From Aurantiochytrium sp. KH105 (lineage: Eukaryota; Sar; Bigyra; Thraustochytrida; Thraustochytriidae): DNA of 64,000 nt. Below, piece by piece: positions 32,996 through 41,735 of this stretch (positions are counted from its first letter, which is position 1; each line of letters begins with the position of its first letter). The notes beneath the pieces are model-generated. The model had not been told where the DNA came from, ran no database searches, and saw only the letters and a list, made by a program, of their open reading frames with translations. The stretch lies in assembly GCA_003116975.1 (NCBI GenBank), contig BGKB01000242.1, forward strand, positions 248,001 through 312,000, read 5' to 3'. The translations under genes were made by a program, and so were the position numbers.

Positions 32996-35065
32996 TCAGT
33001 CCCTGAAATCAATGCCGATGCCAAGTCCAATCATCAAAAGAGCCACAACTTGCGTCATTGCAAACTCTCCTGCACGTGCTCGAACTGCTAATGATGGCGC
33101 CAGTGTCTGATCGCCCCCGTTTGATTCCGACGCCTCAGGTGATTCCGTCGGTCCTCCCGTTGGGAAGGGCGTGGGCGGTGTTGGCGATTGCGAAGGAAAT
33201 GGCGTTGGCGATCCTGTTGGCGACATTGAGGGAAATGGTGTTGGCGATGTCGATGGCACCCCCGTCGGAAACGAGGTTGGCGCCAGCGTGTACCCCTCGC
33301 ACGTGTCTCCAGACCATGCGCATAGAAAGTGCTCTTGCGACAAGCATTCTGAGCTGCTCGCGTAGAAATTACATGGATCATCCAAACACCGGGGCTCATA
33401 CGAGGCCTCGGCCGTGCAGGACGGCGTGCGAACGTTCCACAACATCGATTGTAGCCGTTCATATGCCTCCGTCTCGCTCGTGGCAAGATCTGTCTCCTCG
33501 AAAGGATCCGAAACGATATCAAAGAGCTCTAATGACCCTTCACGCGGCTTGTTCTGGACCAGCTTGAGCACCTTTTCTGGCCACTGTGAGAGATCATAGA
33601 GACCGAAGCCACATCCTGCGTACGTGTTCCACATCACTGGGCATACCTGATCATCGTCCTTTTCCTTGCCATCTTCCACAAAGCACATCTCCGTATATAC
33701 ATAGTCACGCGAGCTGGCATTTAACCCAGAAGCGGTGTCATTTTCGCTGCGCAAGAGCGCTTCGAGGCTCATACCTCCGCCTGCAACTTTGAGTGCATCA
33801 AGGGAGGCATCGTCCGGGGCGATACCTGCTACTGCTGCAAATGTCAGCGGTAAATCATACAGGGCAATCGGATACATTGACGTGGTCCCTGCTGGGATGG
33901 CCTCCGGCCACCACGCCAAAAAGGGGACACGGACACCACCCTCGTAGAGGCGGCGCTTGATACCACGAAGACCTCCGGTTCCGTAAAAGTCCGTGCGTGG
34001 ATCGTAGTCTGGATCTGCATAGGCCGCCTTGTGAGCGCCATTATCGCTCGTGAACATCACCAGTGTCGAGTTCTCCATCTCATGCTCTTTGAGCTTGGCA
34101 AGCAAGAGTCGCATGTCCTCGTCAATGGTGTACTCCATCATGCTCATCAGTCCACGGATCGCAGCTGAGACGCGACCCGTGCCTTCGAGATTGCTCTCTG
34201 TGTATCGCCCATATGAAGGGACGGGATTTGTCTTTGTCTCGCATGTGCCCGAGGAAAGACGATCTTCCACGTACTCCCAGCTCGTAGCATGACCGCTTGT
34301 GGTGGCCCAGTACAGAAAAAAGGGCGTTGCGTCAGCCGCTGCTTCGTCGATGACCGAGAGTGCCGTGTCGCGGATGGCAAAGTCAAAGTACGTGCATGCG
34401 TCCGTCTCCGAGCACTTCGATTCACTCGCGTCGGAATTCTCGCTGTACGTGGTTGATACGGGAGAATTAGCAGCACTTGCTGTGCATGACTCGATCGTGC
34501 GCGGAAAAGCCTGCCCAAGCGACTTGTGCGTAAACTTGCCAAAGAACTTGTCAAATCCTTGCTTGCACGGACTTCCCGATGAGGTCTCGCTCGTGGCAAC
34601 ACCCCACTTGCCCACAGCATACGTCGCATATCCCTGCTTTGAAAGAATCTTGGCCATGGTCGTTCGATCCGTCTCAATATCTACGTCGGCCGATTCCGGT
34701 CCATACCCATTGCCACGAACATACTGGTTGCCAGCGGAGACACCCGTAAGGAGCGAATGGCGGGCAGGCGAGCAAATGGGTGAGCTGGAAAAGGCGCGCA
34801 AAAAGCGCTTGCCCTCGCGGGCCATGCGCTCGAGTGTGGGTGTCTGGATACGTCTTGCCTCCGGAATGGCTTCTAGTGCTGATGTGTCGTCAACAAAGGA
34901 CCACTCGGGCGCATGTTGGAGCACGGAGCCGCTGCCAACATCGTCAGCCAAGTACAGCACAATGTTCGGCTTTGTTCCCGAACAGGAGTGTGATGTCAAG
35001 GCAAGTGTGAGCAAGATGATGACCTTGGTCGCGGCATGTCTGCGTGCCCTCGTTCGCCGTAGCAT
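32996..35065 (-). CDS. Secreted sulfatase A
   Basis: 689 aa from ATG 35065. The longer frame to 35329 only adds an Arg/Gly-rich leader; from 35065 a signal peptide appears (KVIILLTLALTSHSC). The type I sulfatase fold is indicated by NIVLYLADDVG (metal-binding Asp pair), CSPARHSLLTG (CxPxR, whose Cys becomes formylglycine), GKWGVAT and FTSDNGAH. The C-terminal third has a Cys-rich segment, then SPTPFPS linkers and a short hydrophobic tail that might be a GPI signal. It should hydrolyse sulfate esters outside the cell or in the wall; substrate unknown. It is the closest relative of sulfatase B across the mobile element. Confidence 0.9.
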   Translation of the reverse strand: MLRRTRARRHAATKVIILLTLALTSHSCSGTKPNIVLYLADDVGSGSVLQHAPEWSFVDDTSALEAIPEARRIQTPTLERMAREGKRFLRAFSSSPICSPARHSLLTGVSAGNQYVRGNGYGPESADVDIETDRTTMAKILSKQGYATYAVGKWGVATSETSSGSPCKQGFDKFFGKFTHKSLGQAFPRTIESCTASAANSPVSTTYSENSDASESKCSETDACTYFDFAIRDTALSVIDEAAADATPFFLYWATTSGHATSWEYVEDRLSSGTCETKTNPVPSYGRYTESNLEGTGRVSAAIRGLMSMMEYTIDEDMRLLLAKLKEHEMENSTLVMFTSDNGAHKAAYADPDYDPRTDFYGTGGLRGIKRRLYEGGVRVPFLAWWPEAIPAGTTSMYPIALYDLPLTFAAVAGIAPDDASLDALKVAGGGMSLEALLRSENDTASGLNASSRDYVYTEMCFVEDGKEKDDDQVCPVMWNTYAGCGFGLYDLSQWPEKVLKLVQNKPREGSLELFDIVSDPFEETDLATSETEAYERLQSMLWNVRTPSCTAEASYEPRCLDDPCNFYASSSECLSQEHFLCAWSGDTCEGYTLAPTSFPTGVPSTSPTPFPSMSPTGSPTPFPSQSPTPPTPFPTGGPTESPEASESNGGDQTLAPSLAVRARAGEFAMTQVVALLMIGLGIGIDFRD

Positions 35066-35370
35066 TTCCAGTCCTCGCTCAGGCTCTGTCGTTGGAGAAG
35101 AAGCGCGCGCCGTCTTCACGATTGAAGGTGACGCAATGGTTCGAAAGTCCGCCCGCTCGCCGCGCGTCGCAAAGGCCACACACGTAGCGCGAGCTCCAAT
35201 GCTGACCCACGCGCCGGCATCAAGTGTCCCTGCCGTCGCGCCGCGCGTCCTCCCTCCTCGCTGCCAAGCAGCGATTCTCGTCTGGCCGCGGCGTGCACGC
35301 CCTGACTGACGCCCTGCTCGACCGAGCAACGATAGGCGGTCAACGCCGAGAGGTTAGAAAATAGTTTTGT

Positions 35371-35423
35371 TAACGTTAGCTTTGCAAACCTATTCACTAA
35401 CGACGGTCGTTAGGTCGTTAGGG
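35371..35423. repeat. Left-end cluster of CTAACG/CGTTAG motifs with perfect 8-bp inverted repeat
   Basis: TAACGTTA palindrome (35371-35378); CTAACGAC (35397-35404), one base, GTCGTTAG (35406-35413); then TCGTTAGGG (35415-35423). Candidate recombinase-binding or crossover region. Confidence 0.6.
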
Positions 35424-35482
35424 TAGGAACGAATATACTAATCAAACGATCATTGGTGAACAATATTAGCGCGGATTGTATT

Positions 35483-35513
35483 GATCCGAGTATTCCTTCT
35501 AGAAGCTCGGATC
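35483..35513. repeat. 8-bp inverted repeat before tnpA
   Basis: GATCCGAG (35483-35490) and CTCGGATC (35506-35513) flank a spacer containing TTCTAGAA. Possible operator or hairpin about 75 bp upstream of the tnpA ATG. Confidence 0.6.
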
Positions 35514-35585
35514 GTCTACGCTGTTTGGTGATCCAGCAAACCCGAAAGGTCGGGCAGCAAAACCGAAACGAGACCTCACCCACGC

Positions 35586-36269
35586 ATGTCTGACGTGAGT
35601 GGGGGTCGGGCAGAACCCGTCTTCAGGTCCGGTAAATACTTCGTGGAACGTCTGGGTGTGTCGCAAGACTTTTTACGTAAAAGCGCCGACAGCAAACGTA
35701 TCCGCTTGATTCGTCTCCCTGGTGGAATGCGATGCTATTGCGTCTCTGATGTCTTCGAGCTCGTCGGGCTTCCGCGTGCCGACGCCGGAGACGGACAGTG
35801 CGTCATATACGCACGGGTCTCTTCCGCGAAGCAGCGTGGCGACCTCGAACGACAGGTCGCTGAGCTCAGTCGAGCATACCCCGATCACCGCGTCATCTGG
35901 GATACCGGACCTGCCGCCAATTTCCGTCGGAAAGGCCTGCAAGCCCTTTTGGACCTCGCTTTCAACCGAAGTCTCAAGGAAGTTGTCGTCTTGCACAAGG
36001 ACAGGCTTGCGCGTGTTGGATACCCCATCCTGGAGCAGATCTTTGCGAAATTTGGGGCTCGGGTCGTGGTTCACAGCCAGTGCAGCGACATGTGCACAGC
36101 CGACACTGAACTCGCCGACGACCTGCTCGCTATCACGACGCTCCTTGTGGCAAGTCATAACGGACGTAGAGCAGCTGCGAATCGCAAGAGACGCCGCGAA
36201 GAGGCAGAGGAAGCTAGAGGAGAAGGTGAAGAAGACGCTGGAAGAGCTGGACGCACTCGCCGCTTCTGA
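35586..36269 (+). CDS. tnpA: IS607-family serine recombinase (TnpA)
   Basis: 227 aa, ATG confirmed. A MerR-like helix-turn-helix comes first (residues about 15-62: LGVSQDFLRKSADSKRIRLI, PGGMRCYCVSDVFELVGL), then the small serine-recombinase domain with YARVSSAKQ (catalytic Ser79, Arg77), DLERQVAEL, LHKDRLAR and ELADDLLAITTLL, ending in GRRAAANRKRRR. HTH first and catalytic domain second is the reversed order peculiar to IS607. It catalyses excision and integration through a 5'-phosphoserine intermediate. No motif is lost. Its last ~100 nt overlap the extended frame of the nuclease in another frame. Confidence 0.92.
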   Translation: MSDVSGGRAEPVFRSGKYFVERLGVSQDFLRKSADSKRIRLIRLPGGMRCYCVSDVFELVGLPRADAGDGQCVIYARVSSAKQRGDLERQVAELSRAYPDHRVIWDTGPAANFRRKGLQALLDLAFNRSLKEVVVLHKDRLARVGYPILEQIFAKFGARVVVHSQCSDMCTADTELADDLLAITTLLVASHNGRRAAANRKRRREEAEEARGEGEEDAGRAGRTRRF

Positions 36270-36369
36270 TGATGCAGAAGCTACGCGAGAGAAGCTGGAG
36301 AAGAAGGTAACCCGGGCGCAAGGGGAGCTGCAGGCGATCGCCGCGTATCGACAGCAGTATGAGTGGTCC
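36150..36369 (+). other. Upstream in-frame coiled-coil extension of the nuclease
   Basis: Same frame as the nuclease and without stops. It reads QLRIARDAAKRQRKLEEKVK then KKTLEELDAL, REKLEKKVTRAQGELQAIAA and so on, with heptad spacing, but has no ATG. It could be reached by non-ATG initiation, reinitiation after TnpA, a +1 frameshift from tnpA, or splicing. Confidence 0.55.
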
Positions 36370-37653
36370 ATGATGTCCCGGGAAGACAAGGTCCCGTCGG
36401 GAGAGAACGAATTAAACAAGAACAAGCGGAAGGCGTCAACTCTCGACGACGATGAGATCGAGATCGACGAGTCCAAGACTATTAGGGCCCGCAAAATTCG
36501 CGTTTATCCGACAAAGGAGCAAGAACAAAAGCTGCTCAGATGGTTTGGAACTATGAGATTCGCCTACAACAAACTGGTGGAGAAGTTCAGGCATGTCGAA
36601 CATGAAGTGAGCAAGACGACAATGCGCCACGAGCTATCCCAATACGCGAAGGCGCATGATTGGTTCCAAGAGGTTCCCCACGAGGTGAGGGACTCCGCCG
36701 TGCGAGACATGGATAAGGCACGGCAAGCTCATTTCGCGAAGAAGAAGAAGGGCGAAACGGAAGTGAGCGAAAAAGCAAAGTTCAAGTTCAGGACGAAGAA
36801 AGCCAGACAGCAGAGCTTTGAAGTGCGTGCACGTGACTGGAATCGCAAATCTGGGAAATATGCTGGTCTATTTGGACCAGCTTTACGCGCGGCAGAGGGC
36901 ATATTGCCGACCGAGGTGGAAGCGACGGTTCGTATTGTCAGAGACTTTCACGGCTGTTTCTATGTGTGCATCCCAATGAGTGTTGAGATCAAGGGCGATG
37001 ACCAGGCCCCTGAGACCGGCTTTCACTCGACGGTGGCCATGGACCCGGGCGTGAGGTGCTTCATGACGACATTTGATGCGGATGGTCTCGTCACGGAATG
37101 GGGCAAGTCTGATATACAGCGCATTTATCGCTTATGTCGGCATGCGGATCGTCTTCAAACAAAGATTGAGAACGCCAGCAACAAGCAGCAACGTCGTCGA
37201 CGCCATAGAGCATGGCGCAAGATTTTCGTGCGCATTCGACGTCTCGTCAAGGAGATGCACAGGAAGTTGGCCTCTTGGCTATGCAACAACTATCGTGTTG
37301 TTATTCTCCCCACCTTCGACACCAATCAAATGGTCCTTCGTGGCTCGCGGAAGATTACATCCGCTACGGCGCGAAAGTTGTTGACGTGGAGTCACTACTC
37401 ATTCAGGCAACACCTTCTCGAGCACGCGGAACTTAACTCATGGACCAAGGTGTTCATCACGGGCGAGGCCTACACTACCAAGACATGCGGCCAATGTGGT
37501 CGTCTCCATACAGGCATTGGTCGTGACAAGACCTTTCGCTGCCCACACGCGAACTGTTCCTACGTCGCCGACCGCGATATTAATGGTGCGCGCAATATTC
37601 TTATCCGATTCATGACTACCTACATGGGTCGGTATGCGGCCTCTGTCTTTTGA
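36370..37653 (+). CDS. TnpB/Fanzor-type RNA-guided nuclease
   Basis: 427 aa from the first in-frame ATG (36370). The frame is open upstream and a convincing coiled coil begins about 36160, so the natural start may be earlier. An NLS-like KNKRK lies at residues 17-21, then KIRVYPTKEQEQKLLRWFG, the conserved TnpB N-terminus. RuvC-I is AMDPGVR (Asp225). The usual RuvC-II Glu site reads VVILPTFDTN (Pro314). An alternative Glu366 sits in GEAYTTKTCGQCG. Zinc ribbon Cys are 373, 376, 391 and 396. RuvC-III is DRDINGARNI (Asp403). This arrangement matches eukaryotic Fanzor and related TnpB nucleases, which cut DNA under guidance of an RNA from the element's right end. Partner gene: tnpA. Confidence 0.9.
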   Translation: MMSREDKVPSGENELNKNKRKASTLDDDEIEIDESKTIRARKIRVYPTKEQEQKLLRWFGTMRFAYNKLVEKFRHVEHEVSKTTMRHELSQYAKAHDWFQEVPHEVRDSAVRDMDKARQAHFAKKKKGETEVSEKAKFKFRTKKARQQSFEVRARDWNRKSGKYAGLFGPALRAAEGILPTEVEATVRIVRDFHGCFYVCIPMSVEIKGDDQAPETGFHSTVAMDPGVRCFMTTFDADGLVTEWGKSDIQRIYRLCRHADRLQTKIENASNKQQRRRRHRAWRKIFVRIRRLVKEMHRKLASWLCNNYRVVILPTFDTNQMVLRGSRKITSATARKLLTWSHYSFRQHLLEHAELNSWTKVFITGEAYTTKTCGQCGRLHTGIGRDKTFRCPHANCSYVADRDINGARNILIRFMTTYMGRYAASVF

Positions 37654-37760
37654 CAAGCCTTTGCCTCTACGGCCTGTGATGGGCAAGCGTAGTCCTCTTA
37701 CGATCCCATCATTGCAGAAATCTATACCAAGGATGCTCCCAGTCTCCCAAGAGGAAAACG
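37654..37760 (+). ncRNA. Candidate guide-RNA (omega/fRNA) scaffold of the Fanzor element
   Basis: Right after the nuclease stop: TGATGGG (37677-37683) pairs with CCCATCA (37705-37711). Inside it CGTA (37688-37691) pairs with TACG (37699-37702) around a GTCCTCT loop. The loop bases TCCTCT (37693-37698) can pair with AGAGGA (37750-37755), giving a pseudoknot. Position and topology fit the guide RNAs of TnpB/Fanzor elements, which overlap the 3' end of the nuclease gene and reach the right end of the element. Structure was drawn by eye, not folded by program. Confidence 0.55.
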
Positions 37761-38555
37761 AGGTTTTCAGCTGAGTTATAGGTTTTAATAGTAGCGAGAT
37801 GACCGGCTCTCTTTCATTTAGGAGACAGCGAGATCCGTGACTGACAGTGAGTTGAGACAACCTGCACTTTTTGGTGTGCGCGCATGATGGACCCCGAGCC
37901 TTGCTTGAGCTAGGCGTATCGCATGGCGATGCGCTCGCTCGCATTTCGAGTTCAGTCGTTAAGCTTGAGCGAGGACAGTTTGCGTACATGATTCAGACTT
38001 GTTTGATACATTGATGTGTTTTCCAATCTCATCGACCCATTTTGCAGGCTAAAAGGAGCACAAAGTGCGAAAGGAGTCTGCGCAGGTGAGCAGAGGGTAA
38101 ACTCGACAGCAAACAGATTTGCCCATGACAAAATCCAATACATTTTTATGACGTTACCATGTCTGTTTGAGAGCAAGAATAAAGAAGATGACTCTTGTAA
38201 ACGTAAATGCAATTCCCCTCCGCGCGCAGCGCGATGGGAGAAAAGAAAATTGGTGTCTCTCGCAGCTACGGGGAGGCTTCGTTGATGTTTTCTGGTGTGC
38301 AAGGGAGTCGAATGGTCAGTGGGAGCCCGCGTGCAAAGGCTGCACAGCAACATGATAGGTTTGGAACACCTGTTCTGGGTTAAATATGATGTGTCACAAA
38401 GTCGCCTTTTTGTGGTCTGATATAATGAGGCAAGGGCCAAATGGAGAACAGGCACTAAAAGGCTGCCAGCTGCTGGCGAGAGACTCGCCGCCAAGGATTG
38501 CGCAGCTCGCCAGTGAGAACTCACTTTAGCAATGTTCAATAAATTATACATGTTA
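37761..38555. other. Right end of element and spacer to sulfatase B
   Basis: No gene. It contains GTCGTTAAG (37955-37963) and a decayed copy of the sulfatase B 3' end at about 38435-38515. Confidence 0.5.
38435..38515 (-). pseudogene. Decayed duplicate of the 3' end of sulfatase B
   Basis: GGCTGCCAGCTGCTGGCGAG at 38461 onward and AGACTCGCCG match, with substitutions and small gaps, GGCTGACACCTGTCGGCGAG at 38591 onward and AAACTCGACG. The offset is about 130 bp. The original encodes the C-terminal hydrophobic tail. Confidence 0.6.
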
Positions 38556-40775
38556 TCAGGCCAAAGCCCAATGAAGGGAAAGCGCCAAAAGGCTGACACC
38601 TGTCGGCGAGAAACTCGACGCTGAAGATGGCGCAGATCCAGCACCTGCCTGGTCTTCACTGGCTGCATCGCTGTAGTCGTCAATGGCCTCACTCTCTGTT
38701 GGGGAAGGCGTTGACATGGTCGGTGCAAAGGTTGATTTCCATTCAAGAGTAGGGCTCGGCGTCACGATTCGTGTGGGGTAAGACGTAGGAGCAAATGAAG
38801 GAGAAGTAGTAGTCATTGTTGTCTCACGTGATGTAGGATAGGACGTGGGAGCAAGTGAAGGCGAAGAAGAAGAACCCATGGTTGGCTCACGCGATGTTGG
38901 GAAGGGCGTGGGAAGCGGAGTGGGCGCCACTGTTGGGAAAGGCGTCGGAAATGACGTTGGAGCCGTTGTCGGGGAATTTGAAGGAGCCAGTGTGTATCCT
39001 TGGCAAGAGTCCTCTGTCCAAGCACACAAAAATCCCGTTTGCGAAGCGCACGCCGTTTCGTTGGTGTAAAAATTGCACGGGTCGTCAAGACATCTAGGCT
39101 CATACGAGGACTCAGCGAGACACGAGGGCGTGCGGGCCTCTGCCACCATGGCCAGGAGTCTTTCAACCTCGTCCGGACTGTCTTCGGCAAGATCATTTTC
39201 CTCAAAAGGGTCCGCGAGAATATCGTACAGTTCAAGCGAGCCTTCACGAGGTCTGTCTTGAACGAGCTTGAGCACCTTTTTCGGCCACTGAGACAAGTCG
39301 TAAAGACCAAAGCCGCACCCGGCATACGTGTTCCATGTCACGGGGCACACCTGATCCTCTGAACGCTCCTTGCCATCCTCCACAAAGCACATTTCCGTGT
39401 ACACGTAGTCACGCGAGCTGGCGTCAAGGCCAGATGCGTCATCATCCTCGCTGCGCAGGAGCGCTTCGAGGCTCATACCGCCACCTGCAACATTAAGTGC
39501 ATCCAGCGAGGCGTCGTCAGGGTCGACACCTGCCACTGCTGCAAAGGTCAGGGGCAAATCATACAGAGCGACCGGATACGATGTCGTGGTTCCGGCCGGG
39601 ATCGCGTCGGGCCACCACATCGAAAGCGGCACACGAACGCCGCCCTCGTGCAGCCGCCGCTTGATGCCACGAAGTCCACCCGTTCCGTAAAAGTCGGTGT
39701 GCGGATTGTAATCGGCGTCCGCATACGCCTCTTGATGAGCACCATGATCGCTCGTAAAGACTACGAGAGTCGAGTTTCCGAGCTCGTGCTCTTTGAGCTT
39801 TGCGAGCAAAAGTCGCATGTCCTCGTCGACCGTATTTTCAATCATGCTCATGAGCCCGCGAATCTCGGGTGTCACGCGACCCGTGCCTTCAAGATTGCTC
39901 TCTGTATACCGTCCGTACGAGGGGACGGGGTGGGTTTTCAGTTCACAGTTCTTCTTTCCGAGACGGTTCGTCACGTACTCCCAGTTAGTAGAGTGTCCCG
40001 AGGTCGTGGCCCAGTACAGAAAAAAGGGCGCGGTGTTGGTGGCTGCTTCGTCTATGAAAGTGAGCGCCTGGTCGCGGATGGCAAAGTCAAAGTACGTGCA
40101 CGCATTTGTTTCAAAGCATTGAGCTTCACTTGCATCTGCATTCTCGCTGTACGTGGTTGACACGGGCGTGTCCGCGGCGCTTGCTGTGCACGACTCGATC
40201 GTTTGCGGGAAAGCCTGCCCAAGCGACTTGTGCGTAAACTTGCCAAAGAACTTGTCAAATCCTTGCTTGCACGGACTTCCCGATGAGGTCTCGCTCGTGG
40301 CAACACCCCACTTGCCCACAGCATACGTCGCATATCCCTGCTTTGATAGAATTTTGGCCATGGTCGTTCGATCCGTCTCGATATCTACGTCGGCCGATTC
40401 CGGTCCATACCCATTACCACGAACATACTGGTTGCCAGCGGAGACACCCGTAAGGAGCGAATGGCGGGCAGGCGAGCAAATGGGTGAGCTTGAAAAGGCG
40501 CGCAAAAAGCGCTTGCCCTCGCGGGCCATGCGCTCGAGTGTGGGTGTCTGGATACGTCTTGCCTCTGGGATTGCTTCTAATGCCGATGTGTCGTCGGCAA
40601 AGGACCACTCGGGTGCGTGTTGGAGCACGGAGCCGCTGCCAACATCGTCCGCCAAATAGAGGACAATATTGGGACGAGTTGCAGCTGCTGCGGCAGTGCT
40701 TTTTTCTGGTGTTGTAAATACTGCAAGAAGAGCAACTATGAGAAGCCTGCAAAGGCCCGTTTGCTCGAGGAGCAT
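38556..40775 (-). CDS. Secreted sulfatase B
   Basis: 739 aa, ATG confirmed; signal peptide RLLIVALLAVFTTPEKSTA. Same core as sulfatase A, with very similar stretches: NIVLYLADDVG, CSPARHSLLTG (formylglycine Cys), GKWGVATSE, FTSDHGAH. The C-terminus has a Cys-rich piece, a longer set of PTSFPTPFPT-type linkers than A, and a hydrophobic end (GVSLLALSLHWALA) that could direct a GPI anchor. Long identical nucleotide blocks with A (around 34.5-34.9 and 40.2-40.6 kb) show recent duplication. Substrate unknown; marine sulfated polysaccharide is plausible (inference). Confidence 0.9.
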   Translation of the reverse strand: MLLEQTGLCRLLIVALLAVFTTPEKSTAAAAATRPNIVLYLADDVGSGSVLQHAPEWSFADDTSALEAIPEARRIQTPTLERMAREGKRFLRAFSSSPICSPARHSLLTGVSAGNQYVRGNGYGPESADVDIETDRTTMAKILSKQGYATYAVGKWGVATSETSSGSPCKQGFDKFFGKFTHKSLGQAFPQTIESCTASAADTPVSTTYSENADASEAQCFETNACTYFDFAIRDQALTFIDEAATNTAPFFLYWATTSGHSTNWEYVTNRLGKKNCELKTHPVPSYGRYTESNLEGTGRVTPEIRGLMSMIENTVDEDMRLLLAKLKEHELGNSTLVVFTSDHGAHQEAYADADYNPHTDFYGTGGLRGIKRRLHEGGVRVPLSMWWPDAIPAGTTTSYPVALYDLPLTFAAVAGVDPDDASLDALNVAGGGMSLEALLRSEDDDASGLDASSRDYVYTEMCFVEDGKERSEDQVCPVTWNTYAGCGFGLYDLSQWPKKVLKLVQDRPREGSLELYDILADPFEENDLAEDSPDEVERLLAMVAEARTPSCLAESSYEPRCLDDPCNFYTNETACASQTGFLCAWTEDSCQGYTLAPSNSPTTAPTSFPTPFPTVAPTPLPTPFPTSREPTMGSSSSPSLAPTSYPTSRETTMTTTSPSFAPTSYPTRIVTPSPTLEWKSTFAPTMSTPSPTESEAIDDYSDAASEDQAGAGSAPSSASSFSPTGVSLLALSLHWALA

Positions 40776-41631
40776 CGTCTTCGACTTCGTCCCGTCCCGC
40801 CCTGTCTAGTTTCACGCCAGGCGCCCTTGTCCTCGCAGCGTGCGTGGCGTTTCGTGTACGCCTCAGCTCACTCGCTCGCCGTCTTGGTGATCAACAGCCT
40901 CTTACTCGCTCGCTCGCTCAGTTTCGAGGTCTGCGGTTCTTTGCGTCTTTGGAGAGTTTGGCGCGGTCGAGAGCGCTCGGCCCCTTGCGGACGCGCGTTG
41001 TGCGTGCTGTCTTTGGGGAGCAGAGCGGGTCGCGCTGGCTTGTCTCGGTCGTCTTCACTTTCCCAACAATGTCCGGACTCTCAGGCCGTGCACGCCGCGG
41101 CTCTGCGCTGCGTCCGGTACAAGGATTCCAGCTGTTTTATATGATGTGTAAGGATACAAGACTCGAAGACTCGAAAAATACAGCATTGGCTGGCGAGGCC
41201 GCCACATTGCTACTTCGTTTCTCGCCGTGTTCCTGAGAATGGACTCGCGTGCGATGCAAGATGGCATCCCGGTGCAAGTGCGACGCAACGCGACGCGACG
41301 CGACGCGACGCGAGGTGAGCTTGCGAGGGTGTTGAAGAGCCGGAGAGGAACGACAGCTCGAGGCCGGCACTGCGCAACGCCTGCTAAGCTGCTCGCTGTT
41401 GGCACGATTCATCCGTTGCTGCGAGAATGGTACTAGCAGAGAGGTCAGTCGGCACTGGGACCGGTTCTGCGGCACCTTCTGCACGTCCCAGGCGCGCACG
41501 CGCTCTAGCGCATCATTGTCGCGGGCGCTGACTGCGACACTCTAACAGGGAAGGATGGAAGGAGGGAGAGAGTATAATCAGGTGCGAAAAAGGGAGTCGG
41601 CCTCGGCCGGTCACAAGCACCACAAATGAAT

Positions 41632-41735
41632 AAGCTGGACGCTGGTGGGTGATTGTAAGCTAGCTTATGTCTATCAAGGTTATCAAGCTGGACGACGGGC
41701 GATTGTAAGTTAGCTCGCGTTTATCAAGGTCATCG
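41632..41735. repeat. Two-copy tandem duplication of about 52 bp
   Basis: AAGCTGGACG...GATTGTAAG(C/T)TAGCT...TATCAAGGT(T/C)ATC occurs at 41632-41684 and again at 41685-41735 with several substitutions. Confidence 0.8.

Larger units (their letters stand above)
35350..37970 (+). mobile_element. IS607-type transposon with serine recombinase and TnpB/Fanzor nuclease
   Basis: A two-gene element (tnpA then overlapping tnpB-like gene) sits between tandem sulfatases A and B. Both proteins keep their catalytic residues and frames, so it may be active. Ends are approximate, since IS607 elements lack terminal inverted repeats and long target duplications. The left limit was set at a cluster of CTAACGAC/GTCGTTAG motifs (35371-35423), and the right limit at an isolated GTCGTTAAG (37955-37963) beyond the predicted guide-RNA scaffold. 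Confidence 0.8.

Noticed and set aside
35421-35423. TTAGGG-like sequence at the left end of the mobile element as a telomere remnant
   Set aside because: Single unit within a CGTTAGG motif cluster; no tandem telomere array.
35722-36369. Full 643-aa version of the nuclease frame starting at GTG 35722
   Set aside because: The first ~140 codons overlap tnpA in another frame and are Ser/Thr-rich shadow; only the part from about 36150 looks coding.
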